DNA of 64,000 bases from Debaryomyces hansenii CBS767 (GCF_000006445.2 NC_006047.2:992001-1056000); one strand, 5' to 3'. Positions 40,650-50,966 are shown, counted from the stretch's first letter. The notes: a model not told the origin generated them from the sequence alone. Translations and numbers: made by a program.

Positions 40650-41870
40650 ATGATTAAAAATGGAGTTAGATATAGCATATTCAGAATATCACGGGCATAT
40701 TATTCTACAAGATATAATGGGCAATACTTCTCTAGAAGTCCTTTGAATTATGAAACTTTATCTAAGAGATTGAACCTGTTTTACAAGTTGTATCCTCCAA
40801 AGAAATATAAAGAATCAATACCGGGAGGCTTATTCATTAATTACATTAAAGCCAACAGAAGCTTACAGGGGCAGAATACTAGGGTGAATTCAAAAATTGG
40901 ATTCAACACAAATCAACGAAACAAAAGCACGAATTTTCTTGACATTTTGACATTTTCTAATAATGATATGGAAACAAAGATACAAGAAGTTTTTAATAAT
41001 TATAGCAATGAGACATACATTAACGACGAGATAGTGAAATCCTACCTTCTAATAGAACCAAGAACAAGGAATATCCATCATTTGATAAAGACTGTTCGAG
41101 AAAACTTTCAGCGTAATTTAAAGAAGGAACGAGTAAATAAGTCAGTGGTTCAAACTGCACTTAATGTACTATTGACAGAAAAGGACTACTACAACTGCTT
41201 TAAATTAATTGATTTGACTTATTGCTCTGAAGAGTATTTAAAATTTTGCAAAAGGGTCAACTATACATCACTAGGATCTATATTACTATCAAGTTTGGCA
41301 GTTACTATACTAGAAGGCTTTCTACTTCCTTCATTTCCTTTATTTTACCTAGTATTCTTGAATCTAGGAGTACCGTTGTGTATAATCTGGTATATTATGA
41401 AGGTCAATTTGGTAGCACATTTAGGTAGGGTTAGTTGGAGGCCATATAACAATTTCATCTATATTAACAGCCACCAGAATGAAATTCTTGCAATAAACAA
41501 AATCATCACCCATTTTGAAGAGCATAATGAAATTAATATCAAAAACTTTCATCACAGTAAAGTACGGCAAATCTCAAACTTGAATATTTTTCATCAAAAT
41601 GATTATATCATTGAATTACCTAACACTAATAGTCTTTTACCAATCGATGATACAAATATTTCCAATGAAGACTCTGAAATATTAAAGCTACAGGGATTTA
41701 TCAGACAAGAAATACGTAAACGTAAAATGGTTCTTAATGATATTCAGGAGGAATTGATGTTTTTAGAATTTTGGTATACACATGGTGAAAATTTTGAATG
41801 GGTTGAACCCGATCAGGATCCAGCGGAGATCATAAGATTGAAAATAACCAATAATTATCCCAAAGTCTAA
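40650..41870 (+). CDS. Predicted mitochondrial inner-membrane protein, unassigned
   Basis: 406 residues. The N-terminus (MIKNGVRYSIFRISRAYYSTRYNG) is a basic amphipathic stretch lacking acidic residues, a classic mitochondrial presequence, with an RAYYST-type processing site. Two hydrophobic helices in tandem (about residues 210-250; LGSILLSSLAVTILEGFLL and FYLVFLNLGVPLCIIWYIM) would form a hairpin in the inner membrane, followed by a soluble domain of about 150 residues. I do not recognise the family; yeast counterparts would be sought among respiratory-growth or mitochondrial gene-expression factors. It lies just upstream of BUB3 on the same strand (113 bp). Confidence 0.75.
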   Translation: MIKNGVRYSIFRISRAYYSTRYNGQYFSRSPLNYETLSKRLNLFYKLYPPKKYKESIPGGLFINYIKANRSLQGQNTRVNSKIGFNTNQRNKSTNFLDILTFSNNDMETKIQEVFNNYSNETYINDEIVKSYLLIEPRTRNIHHLIKTVRENFQRNLKKERVNKSVVQTALNVLLTEKDYYNCFKLIDLTYCSEEYLKFCKRVNYTSLGSILLSSLAVTILEGFLLPSFPLFYLVFLNLGVPLCIIWYIMKVNLVAHLGRVSWRPYNNFIYINSHQNEILAINKIITHFEEHNEINIKNFHHSKVRQISNLNIFHQNDYIIELPNTNSLLPIDDTNISNEDSEILKLQGFIRQEIRKRKMVLNDIQEELMFLEFWYTHGENFEWVEPDQDPAEIIRLKITNNYPKV

Positions 41871-41983
41871 CTGCTATCAATACAATTCTTATAATGTCGT
41901 TCACATTGGTGATGTCGTATTTTGTGATACTTTAATATAATAGATCTATATAAATATTTAATCAGTGTATAATAATAAGACTA

Positions 41984-43003
41984 ATGGCTTCTTTAATATC
42001 AATACAAGCACCGCTAGACTTAGATATTATATCTGATATTAAATTCTCGCCTATTCAAAATCAGCTTTTAGTATCATCATGGGACGGTAGGGTTTTGCTT
42101 TACGATTGTTCAGACATTGGCCATATCTCAATGCTTACAGAATTCCATTCTAATGTACCGATGTTGAGTATAGCTTATGGATTGGGCAATTCTACATATG
42201 TTGGAGGGCTAGATGGGACTATTAGGCAGATTGACTACGAAAATTTAAAAATAGGTAATGAAAATATTGGTGAAAAGACTGAAACCGATCTGAGTATAAA
42301 CAACTTGAAAACTATTGAAAACCAACCGCATATACTAGCAGCGAGTGACTTTAATGGCAAGTTGCAGTTTATTGACACACGGAAGAGAACACCAATTTTA
42401 TCAAGGAAATTGTCAAATAAAATATTTTGTATGGATACAACCAGTGAATATTTAACAGTTGGAATGTCTGGGAGGAGCATTGAAATATATGATCATAGAA
42501 ATTGGAATCAACCTTACCAGGTGCGTGAAAGTGGATTAAAATATCAAATAAAAGATCTAAAAAACTTTCCTACAGGAGAAGGATTTGCCATTTCCAGCAT
42601 TGATGGAAGGGTGGCTATTGAGTATTTCGATCCCACAGAAGAAATCCAATCTAAAAAATTTGCATTCAAATGCCATAGATTTAGTGATAAACAATCACAA
42701 ACCGATTTGGTTTATCCTATAAATTCTATAGCATTTAACAAAGGAAATAATACACTTTTCACAGCTGGATCTGATGGATATCTTTGTATGTGGAACTGGC
42801 AAAAAAGAAAAAGAATAAAACAATTTCCTAGATTCGAGGACGATCATGGTAACACCCAAAGTATCGTTAAAACAGATATTAGTTTTGACAACAAATTAAT
42901 AGGCATTGCTACTAGTGATGACAGTTATAAAAATATAAAATCGTTATCTCTGAGCCCTAATTGCAAAAAACCAAGCAAAATCTATATAAAGTCTTTAAAT
43001 TGA
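41984..43003 (+). CDS. BUB3: Spindle-assembly checkpoint WD40 protein Bub3
   Basis: 339 residues (341 in S. cerevisiae), a seven-bladed WD40 propeller. Typical segments are ISDIKFSPIQNQLLVSSWDGRVLLYD, YVGGLDGTIRQIDYE, FCMDTTSEYLTVGMSGRSIEIYDHRNW, VYPINSIAFNKGNNTLFTAGSDGYLCMWNWQKRKRIKQF and the C-terminal IATSDDSYK. Bub3 binds phosphorylated MELT motifs at unattached kinetochores and recruits Bub1 and Mad3. Start ATG 41984. It precedes RKM4 on the same strand. Confidence 0.93.
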   Translation: MASLISIQAPLDLDIISDIKFSPIQNQLLVSSWDGRVLLYDCSDIGHISMLTEFHSNVPMLSIAYGLGNSTYVGGLDGTIRQIDYENLKIGNENIGEKTETDLSINNLKTIENQPHILAASDFNGKLQFIDTRKRTPILSRKLSNKIFCMDTTSEYLTVGMSGRSIEIYDHRNWNQPYQVRESGLKYQIKDLKNFPTGEGFAISSIDGRVAIEYFDPTEEIQSKKFAFKCHRFSDKQSQTDLVYPINSIAFNKGNNTLFTAGSDGYLCMWNWQKRKRIKQFPRFEDDHGNTQSIVKTDISFDNKLIGIATSDDSYKNIKSLSLSPNCKKPSKIYIKSLN

Positions 43004-43127
43004 TTCTTCTTCATAGTTTACATGAAAAATGTAAATAGTAAGAAATATGTAGTTCTAATAAATTTGGAGATGCGAAAAAATAAAAAAAATATATTTCACG
43101 ATCTGCATTTATTGAAAGAATACCACG

Positions 43128-44645
43128 ATGCTTTCGTTTGACGATATAACTAATAAGTTCTTAGAATGGCTTTCCGAGGAAAATGTGACTATTTCATCAA
43201 AATTAGTGGTGAAAGACCTAAGGAAAGACAACCAGGGAAGGGGTATGGTTGCAAATGAAGATATTGAAGAAGATGAAGAGCTCTTCTCTATCCCTAGAGA
43301 GACGATAATCAACATTGATAATTGCAGTTTAACAAAAACAAACTCGAAAGCACGGGATGGATTATTGAGTTTGAATCAGTGGGAAGCACTAATTATTGTA
43401 TTGTTATATGAATTAAAGGTTAATGGTAAGAGTAAATGGAGTGCTTATTTCAATACTTTGCCCATAAAAGACACCCAGAATTACAAATTTAACCAACTTA
43501 TGTTTTGGTCTCACGAACAGTTAGCCGATCTCTCACCGTCATTGATAATAGATAGAATTGGTAAGGATGAAGCTGAAGCCATGTACAATAAATTGTTCCC
43601 AAAAGTTGTGGAAGACTTAAATATTCCAGAATTATTTAAAGTTACTCTCGAGGAATACCACAAGGTGGCATCATTGATAATGTCATATTCCTTTGATGTA
43701 GAGAGACCTGAATTTAATCAAGTTGAAGATGATGAAGCGGAAGATGATGAAGAGGAGGATGACGAGGGTGACGGAACAATATTAAATGGCAACTATTATA
43801 AATCAATGGTTCCACTAGCGGATATTTTGAATGCCGACACCAAGCTTCACAATGCTAGTTTAGTATACACACCTGGAGTATTAGTTATGAAGAGTGTAAA
43901 ACCAATTAAAAAAGGCGAGCAGATTTATAATACCTATTCTGATCATCCAAATAGTGAAATTTTAAGAAGGTATGGATATGTTGAAACAAATGGTTCGGAA
44001 TTGGATTTCGGCGAAATACCATTGAAAACTATAAAAGACTACTTTATCAATAGATTGGGATTAACATCGTCACTTGTACAAGATACATTTGTCATATTGG
44101 ATAAAATTGCGGAAGATGATGAGGAAGAGAATTTCGCCAAAATTGTACTCGATTCTTATGACTGTTTTAATGATTCCCAAGTTATTTTAGAATTGATATT
44201 TATTATTCAAATCTTGTCAATAGTTGCGCTACTTTATAGATCAGATTCTCTAGATTTTCTGAATTCCGAATCAAAATCTGAATTAATTTCTAGGGTTTCC
44301 AAAAAGTGTTATCAATTGATAGAATCGAAAAAATTAACTAAATCATTCTTGGAGAATTACGAGGGCATTATGAGGTCAAGAATTCAAGAATATTTGGTCA
44401 AAATAGACTGTAATTCTGAGACTGGCATTGTGAAAACTAGGGCCGAAATGGCGAAGGTAGTATTGAAATCAGAATGTAAATCTTTAAAAAATTGCTTAGA
44501 TTTTGAGAAAGTTTTCAGCGACGAGGAAAGCTCATATAAATTTATAGATGATGGGAAGTTGATACGAAACATCACAAAGAAAAGGATAAATGGGACTGAT
44601 ATTACTGATAATAACCGCAAGATAAAAAAAAACAAGTTAAAATAG
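43128..44645 (+). CDS. RKM4: SET-domain ribosomal lysine methyltransferase Rkm4-like
   Basis: 505 residues (494 in S. cerevisiae Rkm4). The split SET domain starts with GRGMVANEDIEEDEELFSIPRETII, and the post-insert core contains MVPLADILNADTKLHNASL and EQIYNTYSDHPNSEILRRYGYVE, where the Asn-His-type and Tyr residues bind S-adenosylmethionine and substrate lysine. A Rubis-type C-terminal substrate-binding region follows. An acidic insertion (about residues 202-220) sits just before the core. Rkm4 monomethylates ribosomal protein L42; the closely related human SETD6 modifies other targets. Start ATG 43128. Confidence 0.82.
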   Translation: MLSFDDITNKFLEWLSEENVTISSKLVVKDLRKDNQGRGMVANEDIEEDEELFSIPRETIINIDNCSLTKTNSKARDGLLSLNQWEALIIVLLYELKVNGKSKWSAYFNTLPIKDTQNYKFNQLMFWSHEQLADLSPSLIIDRIGKDEAEAMYNKLFPKVVEDLNIPELFKVTLEEYHKVASLIMSYSFDVERPEFNQVEDDEAEDDEEEDDEGDGTILNGNYYKSMVPLADILNADTKLHNASLVYTPGVLVMKSVKPIKKGEQIYNTYSDHPNSEILRRYGYVETNGSELDFGEIPLKTIKDYFINRLGLTSSLVQDTFVILDKIAEDDEEENFAKIVLDSYDCFNDSQVILELIFIIQILSIVALLYRSDSLDFLNSESKSELISRVSKKCYQLIESKKLTKSFLENYEGIMRSRIQEYLVKIDCNSETGIVKTRAEMAKVVLKSECKSLKNCLDFEKVFSDEESSYKFIDDGKLIRNITKKRINGTDITDNNRKIKKNKLK

Positions 44646-44816
44646 TACTCTAAATCAATATGTATATTTTATTTTTAGACTATTAATATAAATTAGAAGT
44701 ATATTAATGTAAATGAAATGAACGAAAAGTACACCAAAAAATAATTATTACGAAATAAACGTCCAGACAAAATATAAAACAATCAGATTTCTTATTTATG
44801 TGCATCATCGTGATTG

Positions 44817-47800
44817 TTATGTGATATTTTTGTTATTTTGAAGTGTTGAGGTTGATGGAGATGAAAAACTCGAAAATTGATCGGAATTTTTTGTGGAATC
44901 TCGATCTTCTTCAGGAGAATAACCGTAAGGCTTAACTGTTAATGGTCTAGGTCTGGAGACCTGGAAGCTGTTCTCATCTGGCTTTTTGCTACCGAAAGGT
45001 TTAAAAGAAAATAAGCTTTTTATCTTATTGATCAAATGATCCCAATAATGATGTTCTGAAGTATCATTATGTCTTCTCAATAAATTATCATCAACCTTTT
45101 GTTTAATATCTTTCTTGGAATCAGAATGCGGCTGGTGAGTGTTTAGAAAATTCCAGTTATTTCTAGATGCCCATAAGGCCTTGATTTCAGGGTCAATTGA
45201 ATCATCAAAAAAATATTTCTTATATATTAAATCACCCTCACGAAATGTGTAATCATTCTTTCGTTTTCTTAAGTTTGAATATTGTTGTTGTTGTTGAAAA
45301 GACAAAATAGATTGGGTTGTTGAATGAAGTATAGAATCCTGTATGCTTTCTAAGTCATCTCCAAGAATGAAGTCGCTATGATCTCTAATCTTTGCTCGAG
45401 AACCATTGTGAATTTGATCATGTATATTTTTTAATTGCTTTTCACTTCTTGTTCTATAATATGGATCTTCTTCTTCCATATCATTTTCAGTTTCTTCAGT
45501 TTTATTTTTTCGAGTTTGTTTAATATAACCACATTTATTAGGAATATTACATTCAGACTCATGAAGCAATAATGGAATTGAGTTAACAACAGGATGATAT
45601 TCGAATTGAGTATTAAATTCTTCAATGCTGTTATACTGCTTGTAGTTGCCAACACATTTTTCATATTGTACTTTATCTCGTCTTTTCCTAAGTATAGAAA
45701 GTACGGTAATAATAAGACAGTAAAGTAAGTGAATGGTGAAGACAATAGCCACAAATACATGGACTGACAACTGAACAAAGGAAACATATGTTCTAGTAGA
45801 TTCACTAAGGTTCAAATGTCTAATATAAGGTATACATAAGCAAGTTACCAAAAGTTTGGCAACAGGTAGGATCCACCTTGACGTAGTCCAAGTCATCTTA
45901 ACGAAGTATGGCTTCAATACGAATAATAAAGCTAAACCAATAAATTCAATGACTATCAATAGTGAAACTTGTACGGACCCATAAGACTGTAAACATCCGA
46001 TAATCAACAGTTTAATAAAAAGCATCAGTAGATCAATGATGACAAAGTAAACCTTGTCAGGGTGGTATTTGCAATAACAAAAGCCCCACATTAAAATCGA
46101 TTTCATTGATGTATATAAGTGAGAGACCTTTTTATTAATACAAATTCTCCAATTATTAACAGTTATTAGATAGTTAAACACGAAGAAAAGGGCCAATCCC
46201 ACCCACAATGCTACTAAAATTGAACCAACAATCATACTTCCAATAGGCATCTTGATGTAGTTTCCAGAACTTTTCACAACCCCTGTGGAATTAGGTGCAA
46301 AGCTTTGAGTAGTAAAATTTAAACTGTTTCCAGTTAAACTATTTGAATCTGATCCCATTTCATCAGAGGGATTTATAATAAGATTCGGTGAAAATATTTT
46401 ATCATATGGAACTGAAGCACTGAATATATTACTCCGGAGGTTAGATTCATTAGCGAAATATTTATATTTTCCACCTACGGTACCAGCATTATAAAGCATG
46501 AATGAAGTTAAAACTAAAAAGGGAAAACCAAACATAGTGAAAAAATTCTTCAATACTTGACCTAATATATGATAAAGATTTTTCTTCATTGTGAACTCAT
46601 AGTCTAAGTCATTTGAGCTTGAAACCAGGCATTTTTCATGGTTTCTGGTACCACAATTTTTCCGTTTTCGATTATAGAACCAACTAAATGATATTCTTAG
46701 TATCAAAAAGAGTTGATGTGCCACAATCATTATAAGTGTCCAAATAACTAATGCAAGTATGAAGTTTGGCCAACAATCGTAGAACGAGAGATCATTACTA
46801 TACGTTGCTAAGTTTTTTAAACCATCTAGATTTAAAGTAACATAGATATTATCCAGTTCTGTATGCCGAGACATTCCGTTTCGAAAAAACCCAAACCCCA
46901 TTAATGCACACCAACGGATTTGACCGACTAAAGGTTGATAGAAACCTGGATACTGCAAATCTAGCCCTCCAATGAATAGTGCAAATTGTAGGTAAGTGAT
47001 AATTTCTTCAACCGTTGCATCTAACTGTTTCAATAAATTTTCATTACATATTGTGGACGCCACAAACAAAAATGGATTTGACGACTCTTGATGGGATGAA
47101 TAAATCACCGTGAAAAAATTTATCAATCCTGTGACGACTAACAAGACTGGGACACCTATAGAAAGGGTAGCTTTTACGTCATTTGAATGCTCTGGGGTAA
47201 CATATGCTCTATTGCAACCAATTAACTCAGATGAATCATCATTCGCAAACACATAGAAATTAACGGTGTAGCTACCTAGTTTAAGATAATGGTCACTAAT
47301 ATCAACTTCGTAATACATCACAATCGAGTCATTTGCATATAGCGGGCATTGTACTAGACTTCCCGTTGAATTGTCAAAAAAGCTTTCAATTGTTTTATTC
47401 GACGTCGCTAAAGAATAAGTTTCATCATTTCCTGAATGAGAAGCATCTTTATTTAAGTATTTGCTTGCTATGGCCCCTGAATAAGTAGCAAGATTGTTTT
47501 CTATCTCCTCTATCTTTCTTGGACTTGAAATGTAGTCTTCTGTATGTTTCACTGCTAACATATCGCAAAACCTTACATCTTCATTAATGAAAGTTTTACC
47601 CATGAATTTTATATCAACATGAAATGTGGTGTATTTATTTGTTGTAGTATTGACATCATTAATTATGACACCCTCATTAGACATTGAAGATGAATCATAT
47701 ACTTTAGAATTGATGAAAAATTTCAAGATTTCTGCTTCTTCATCCAAGGCCACATCTATAACAAATGGTGCAAGCTTAAAATTATACTTACTCACCCCAG

Positions 47801-47888
47801 CGCACTGGTATGTGGATACAAGAGCGCCCTGCGCATATGCTATCATAAGTCCTAATAGAATAAATATACGTGCAATAGCTGCCACCAT
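44817..47888 (-). CDS. TRP-like / flavin-carrier (Flc) family membrane protein
   Basis: 1023 residues. An N-terminal signal peptide (1-21) precedes a lumenal domain of about 210 residues with spaced cysteines and glycosylation sequons (ML-like domain). A multi-helix membrane domain (about 245-780) has family features such as QFALFIGGLDLQYPGFYQPLVGQIRWCALMGFGFF. The remaining 240 residues are a charged cytosolic tail. The Flc proteins of S. cerevisiae act in ER/Golgi or vacuolar membranes in FAD transport, calcium homeostasis and wall integrity. The tail makes this longer than Flc1-3 (about 790), so it may be a distinct CUG-clade member. Confidence 0.8.
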   Translation of the reverse strand: MVAAIARIFILLGLMIAYAQGALVSTYQCAGVSKYNFKLAPFVIDVALDEEAEILKFFINSKVYDSSSMSNEGVIINDVNTTTNKYTTFHVDIKFMGKTFINEDVRFCDMLAVKHTEDYISSPRKIEEIENNLATYSGAIASKYLNKDASHSGNDETYSLATSNKTIESFFDNSTGSLVQCPLYANDSIVMYYEVDISDHYLKLGSYTVNFYVFANDDSSELIGCNRAYVTPEHSNDVKATLSIGVPVLLVVTGLINFFTVIYSSHQESSNPFLFVASTICNENLLKQLDATVEEIITYLQFALFIGGLDLQYPGFYQPLVGQIRWCALMGFGFFRNGMSRHTELDNIYVTLNLDGLKNLATYSNDLSFYDCWPNFILALVIWTLIMIVAHQLFLILRISFSWFYNRKRKNCGTRNHEKCLVSSSNDLDYEFTMKKNLYHILGQVLKNFFTMFGFPFLVLTSFMLYNAGTVGGKYKYFANESNLRSNIFSASVPYDKIFSPNLIINPSDEMGSDSNSLTGNSLNFTTQSFAPNSTGVVKSSGNYIKMPIGSMIVGSILVALWVGLALFFVFNYLITVNNWRICINKKVSHLYTSMKSILMWGFCYCKYHPDKVYFVIIDLLMLFIKLLIIGCLQSYGSVQVSLLIVIEFIGLALLFVLKPYFVKMTWTTSRWILPVAKLLVTCLCIPYIRHLNLSESTRTYVSFVQLSVHVFVAIVFTIHLLYCLIITVLSILRKRRDKVQYEKCVGNYKQYNSIEEFNTQFEYHPVVNSIPLLLHESECNIPNKCGYIKQTRKNKTEETENDMEEEDPYYRTRSEKQLKNIHDQIHNGSRAKIRDHSDFILGDDLESIQDSILHSTTQSILSFQQQQQYSNLRKRKNDYTFREGDLIYKKYFFDDSIDPEIKALWASRNNWNFLNTHQPHSDSKKDIKQKVDDNLLRRHNDTSEHHYWDHLINKIKSLFSFKPFGSKKPDENSFQVSRPRPLTVKPYGYSPEEDRDSTKNSDQFSSFSSPSTSTLQNNKNIT

Positions 47889-48356
47889 CGTAGTAAGACC
47901 TTCTCTTTCTATACTCGTGATACTATATTACTTGAAAACACTGATTGTATGAACTTTTCATATGATATCTTGATCAAGTCTAGACATATAGTAGTGAAAA
48001 ACGATAATGCAGTATTAAACAAAGCAACTTAAATATTCGATTTCCGATAACGAGACTGAATATCTCTATGTTCAGATATCTCTAAGTTAAAAGATAGAAT
48101 TAGTGGTTTAGTTCAGTCTGACGTGGACCGCAGCCGCTAAAATGTACAATTTTTTTCTCCCGAGAAAAATGATATACTGTGGTAATCAAAGGAATGGCTT
48201 TAATTTATCAAGGACTAGTATTACAGTAACGTGTATTTATACTGTTTCCTATTAGCTGGTCACTTTAGACCTTGGATAGAATGTAATTCTTAGAGCCTCC
48301 TTATTTAAATATATCGGGGCGGATAGGTGATAACACTTTCCACTTAAGTAAAGTAT
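47889..48356. other. 468-bp region between the Flc-like gene and tRNA-Phe
   Basis: Promoter of the Flc-like gene and 5' flank of the tRNA. A short tandem near-repeat (ATATCTCTATGTTCAG then ATATCTCTAAGTT) is at 48060-48090. I found no LTR, although yeast retrotransposons often insert upstream of tRNA genes. Confidence 0.5.
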
Positions 48357-48447
48357 GCGGATTTAGCTCAGTTGGGAGAGCGTCAGACTGAAGTCAACTT
48401 CAGTCCAGTTAATCTGAAGGTCCTGTGTTCGATCCACAGAATTCGCA
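48357..48447 (+). tRNA. tRNA-Phe(GAA), with an 18-nt intron
   Basis: The exons match S. cerevisiae tRNA-Phe almost base for base: GCGGATTTAGCTCAGTTGG (D arm and A box), anticodon stem TCAGA/TCTGA, anticodon GAA at 48390-48392, and GTTCGATCC B box, ending TTCGCA. The intron is 48394-48411, placed one base 3' of the anticodon as in nuclear tRNAs. It contains CTTCAGTC, the exact complement of the anticodon region GACTGAAG (8 bp). The mature length is 73 nt before CCA addition. A T-run at 48448-48455 terminates RNA polymerase III. Confidence 0.98.
48394..48411 (+). other. tRNA-Phe intron
   Basis: 18 nt removed by the tRNA splicing endonuclease; its 48398-48405 segment can pair with 48386-48393 to form the bulge-helix-bulge-like precursor structure. 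Its end is ambiguous by one A. Confidence 0.9.
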
Positions 48448-48455
48448 TTTTTTTT
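48448..48455 (+). terminator. RNA polymerase III T-run terminator of tRNA-Phe
   Basis: Eight T residues directly after the tRNA 3' end. Confidence 0.9.
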
Positions 48456-48758
48456 ATTTGTTCATTTAACCCCAAACGATGAACGATATTGAATTATAGA
48501 CTCTAGCTTGTACAATAAGCCAAGTACTTTCTAGAAAAGATTCATGAAAGAAGAAACTCTCTTTATATGAGTCCAAGACTAGTAGGTATCGTTATTGTGA
48601 CAAAGTTCTACAAAGATCGTTCTGATACTATTCTAATACCTAAGCTCTACAACACAGTATAGAAACTATGATACTATGTTTATTAAATTAACAAGAAATA
48701 CCCGGGTTTTACTATATACACATGCAGTTTTATCAAATTTATTTTTGATATCTTATAT
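48456..48758. other. Spacer between tRNA-Phe and MRP10
   Basis: About 300 bp of unremarkable AT-rich sequence; no gene or repeat seen. Confidence 0.5.
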
Positions 48759-49043
48759 CTAATCATTGACCTTCCCTCTCAATTTAGGGTACAATCTAGC
48801 CGAATGGTAATTAATAGATGATATTGTTTCCTTTTTAGGTTTGAAAGTTTCCATACAATTTTTTAAGTCATGTTCAAATGGTGAACACTGTAAGGAACCC
48901 TCTCCATTAGCTGCCCAGCAATTTAATAAAGACGACATAAGAACGAAGCATTCATTGGTAGATTTTGAAACCGTAGGTCTTCTGATTTTTAACCTGGGTA
49001 AAGGAGGTAATTTCTTATTGGTTTGCAATTTTTTATACGCCAT
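48759..49043 (-). CDS. MRP10: Mitochondrial small-subunit ribosomal protein Mrp10 (mS37)
   Basis: 94 residues (95 in S. cerevisiae). LPPLPRLKIRRP at the N-terminus and SSINYHSARLYPKLRGK at the C-terminus are as in Mrp10. The twin CX9C motif is intact: C32-x9-C42 and C53-x9-C63, forming the CHCH fold oxidised by the Mia40 pathway in the intermembrane space before the protein reaches the mitoribosome. Start ATG 49043. Confidence 0.95.
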   Translation of the reverse strand: MAYKKLQTNKKLPPLPRLKIRRPTVSKSTNECFVLMSSLLNCWAANGEGSLQCSPFEHDLKNCMETFKPKKETISSINYHSARLYPKLRGKVND

Positions 49044-49151
49044 TCTACTTAGAAATGTTCCATGCGTTAAATTTATCTAGTTAAAATTTAAGAAGAGCCT
49101 ATATAGTAGCTAATTAAATCAATCAAAACTTGAGTAAACTCTGAAAAATTA

Positions 49152-50627
49152 TCATAATTTTGGTAAACGCACACATGTATCGATATATGATTCCAAATTC
49201 ATCTTGTTCACAATAAAACTATGCTTATGGTTATTATAATTCTTAGATCTTGGAGAGACCGAATTATATAAAGAATAGTCCTTCCAATAAATTCTCTTGA
49301 AGGGACTGTTTGGGGAGACTTCATGAATAAATGCCTCAATATGACTGTATGGCTGGCGCTGATTTATGTTAGAAATGCAAGAGGGGATCAATTTATTCTT
49401 AATTGTAGACTTGATTGTAGATTTCAAATGCTTCATGAAGTTTTTCATGTCTTTTGAATCATGATACTTCATCCTGATTAAAGTATCAATCTGATCTTCT
49501 AAATTGATGAGAAATAATTTGAATAAATGATTGGATAAATTCTTCATTTGTCTTCTTGAATTCAATAATGCAGAGTAATTTGGAAAAACATTAAATAGCT
49601 TTACATTGTAGTTGATAACCAATAAAGATGATGTATTCAGGTGATTTGGTTTTATTACTTCACATAATTTAAACTGATTTGTCTTAATCTCCTGGTTTCC
49701 AAATAATAAAATTTTGGACCCACTTTTGGTAATATGTGATTTAATTTGGCCTTGTAAAAAGCTGCGTAATTGGAATATTTCATTTTCAAAGTCATCATAT
49801 AGATCTTGTGAAATATTGGGTAATATATTATATTGGTTTACATTTTCGTAATGAATTGTAAACTTAGGAACTTCATTTTCGTAAATAATGTCTAAGAATT
49901 TGTTAAAGTTGTCATCATACTCATTCCGAATTGGCCTCTTGTTTAAATATCTTGGATCAATATTAACAGAATCCTTCTCTTCTTCCAAAAAATTCAAGTC
50001 CCGCTTATGAATAGGTATCTTCTTTCTATGCATTTGCAAGTCTTCCACGAATTCTTTTGGATAGCAAACATCCGTTAGTCTGTTTTTACCTGTACGTAAG
50101 GGTAATCCACTAATGCTTCTATCAAATCCAATAACATTGTAAGGTTGGTTAAATAAATTCTCTTTATAATAGAACGCCGAAGGCGCTAAAGAAAGATTTG
50201 TTATTTCTTCCCTTCTCAATGACTTGAATTTTGAATTTATTCCGTTGAATTCTTGGATCAAATTATTAATTAAATCATCATAATTTCTTAGGTATTTCTT
50301 GTAATATTTTAATTGAACAGATTTGTCTTCGTCCAATCTCCGAAGATCTTTATAAATCTTTTCTAAGTTAATACCCGATAAGTCAAATAAATCAACCTCA
50401 TCAGGCAAGCTCCTAATGATCTTCTTCCTATCTAAGTAATGCTCCGAAGGAAAAGAGAATTGTTTTCCTTGGTCTAAATTTCTTTGAATTTCTAAATCAT
50501 CTACTGACATATATGCAACTGTCTCATATGCTTCTTGAACTTGCGAATTAGCGGGAACTGTATGTCTCTTTTTTTTCAACGCCCGTATGGTAGATGAAAA
50601 GCATCGTTTTTGATTCCTTATCATCAT
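49152..50627 (-). CDS. Predicted mitochondrial protein, unassigned
   Basis: 491 residues. The N-terminus MMIRNQKRCFSSTIRALKKKRH is a strong mitochondrial presequence (Arg/Lys/Ser-rich, with CFSST before the likely cleavage site). The rest is a soluble, basic protein with blocks such as RSLPDEVDLFDLSGINLEKIYKDLRRLDEDKS and NVIGFDRSISGLPLRTGKNRLTDVCYPKEFVEDLQ, possibly RNA- or ribosome-associated given its charge and its neighbour MRP10; that is inference. Two adjacent ATGs (50627 and 50624) could serve as start. I do not recognise the gene. Confidence 0.75.
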   Translation of the reverse strand: MMIRNQKRCFSSTIRALKKKRHTVPANSQVQEAYETVAYMSVDDLEIQRNLDQGKQFSFPSEHYLDRKKIIRSLPDEVDLFDLSGINLEKIYKDLRRLDEDKSVQLKYYKKYLRNYDDLINNLIQEFNGINSKFKSLRREEITNLSLAPSAFYYKENLFNQPYNVIGFDRSISGLPLRTGKNRLTDVCYPKEFVEDLQMHRKKIPIHKRDLNFLEEEKDSVNIDPRYLNKRPIRNEYDDNFNKFLDIIYENEVPKFTIHYENVNQYNILPNISQDLYDDFENEIFQLRSFLQGQIKSHITKSGSKILLFGNQEIKTNQFKLCEVIKPNHLNTSSLLVINYNVKLFNVFPNYSALLNSRRQMKNLSNHLFKLFLINLEDQIDTLIRMKYHDSKDMKNFMKHLKSTIKSTIKNKLIPSCISNINQRQPYSHIEAFIHEVSPNSPFKRIYWKDYSLYNSVSPRSKNYNNHKHSFIVNKMNLESYIDTCVRLPKL

Positions 50628-50966
50628 ATGCTACTGGATCACTTGCTTAAATGAACGAAATATAAATACCCAAACGAATTAAGAATGATAAAATAAGTGT
50701 GTACTTTATATTTGTTATACTGAACAGTCTATAATGCACGTTCTTATTATTGCCCGCTTATCAAGTCTTAACTAGTATGAGGCAAGTGGGTTTACTTTCG
50801 TCACACTGGAAATGTCGATCATTATCGACGACATTTAACTCTACAACTTTACGACATAATTAGATATAATACCATAGCCATTTATTAAAACCGAACCCAA
50901 AAAAATATAATTAAGAAGTAAATAAAGAATCTAACAAGTTAGATAACTGAAGAAATAAATATCTGT
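50628..50966. other. 339-bp spacer with a small palindromic motif
   Basis: Upstream of the mitochondrial protein gene and downstream of the cyclin gene. AAATGTCG at 50811-50818 is the reverse complement of CGACATTT at 50830-50837, with internal GTCGAT/ATCGAC symmetry. It could be a factor site; function unknown. Confidence 0.45.

Noticed and set aside
47889..48758. Possible retrotransposon LTR near the tRNA gene
   Set aside because: No TG...CA-terminated direct repeats or target-site duplication were recognisable by eye.
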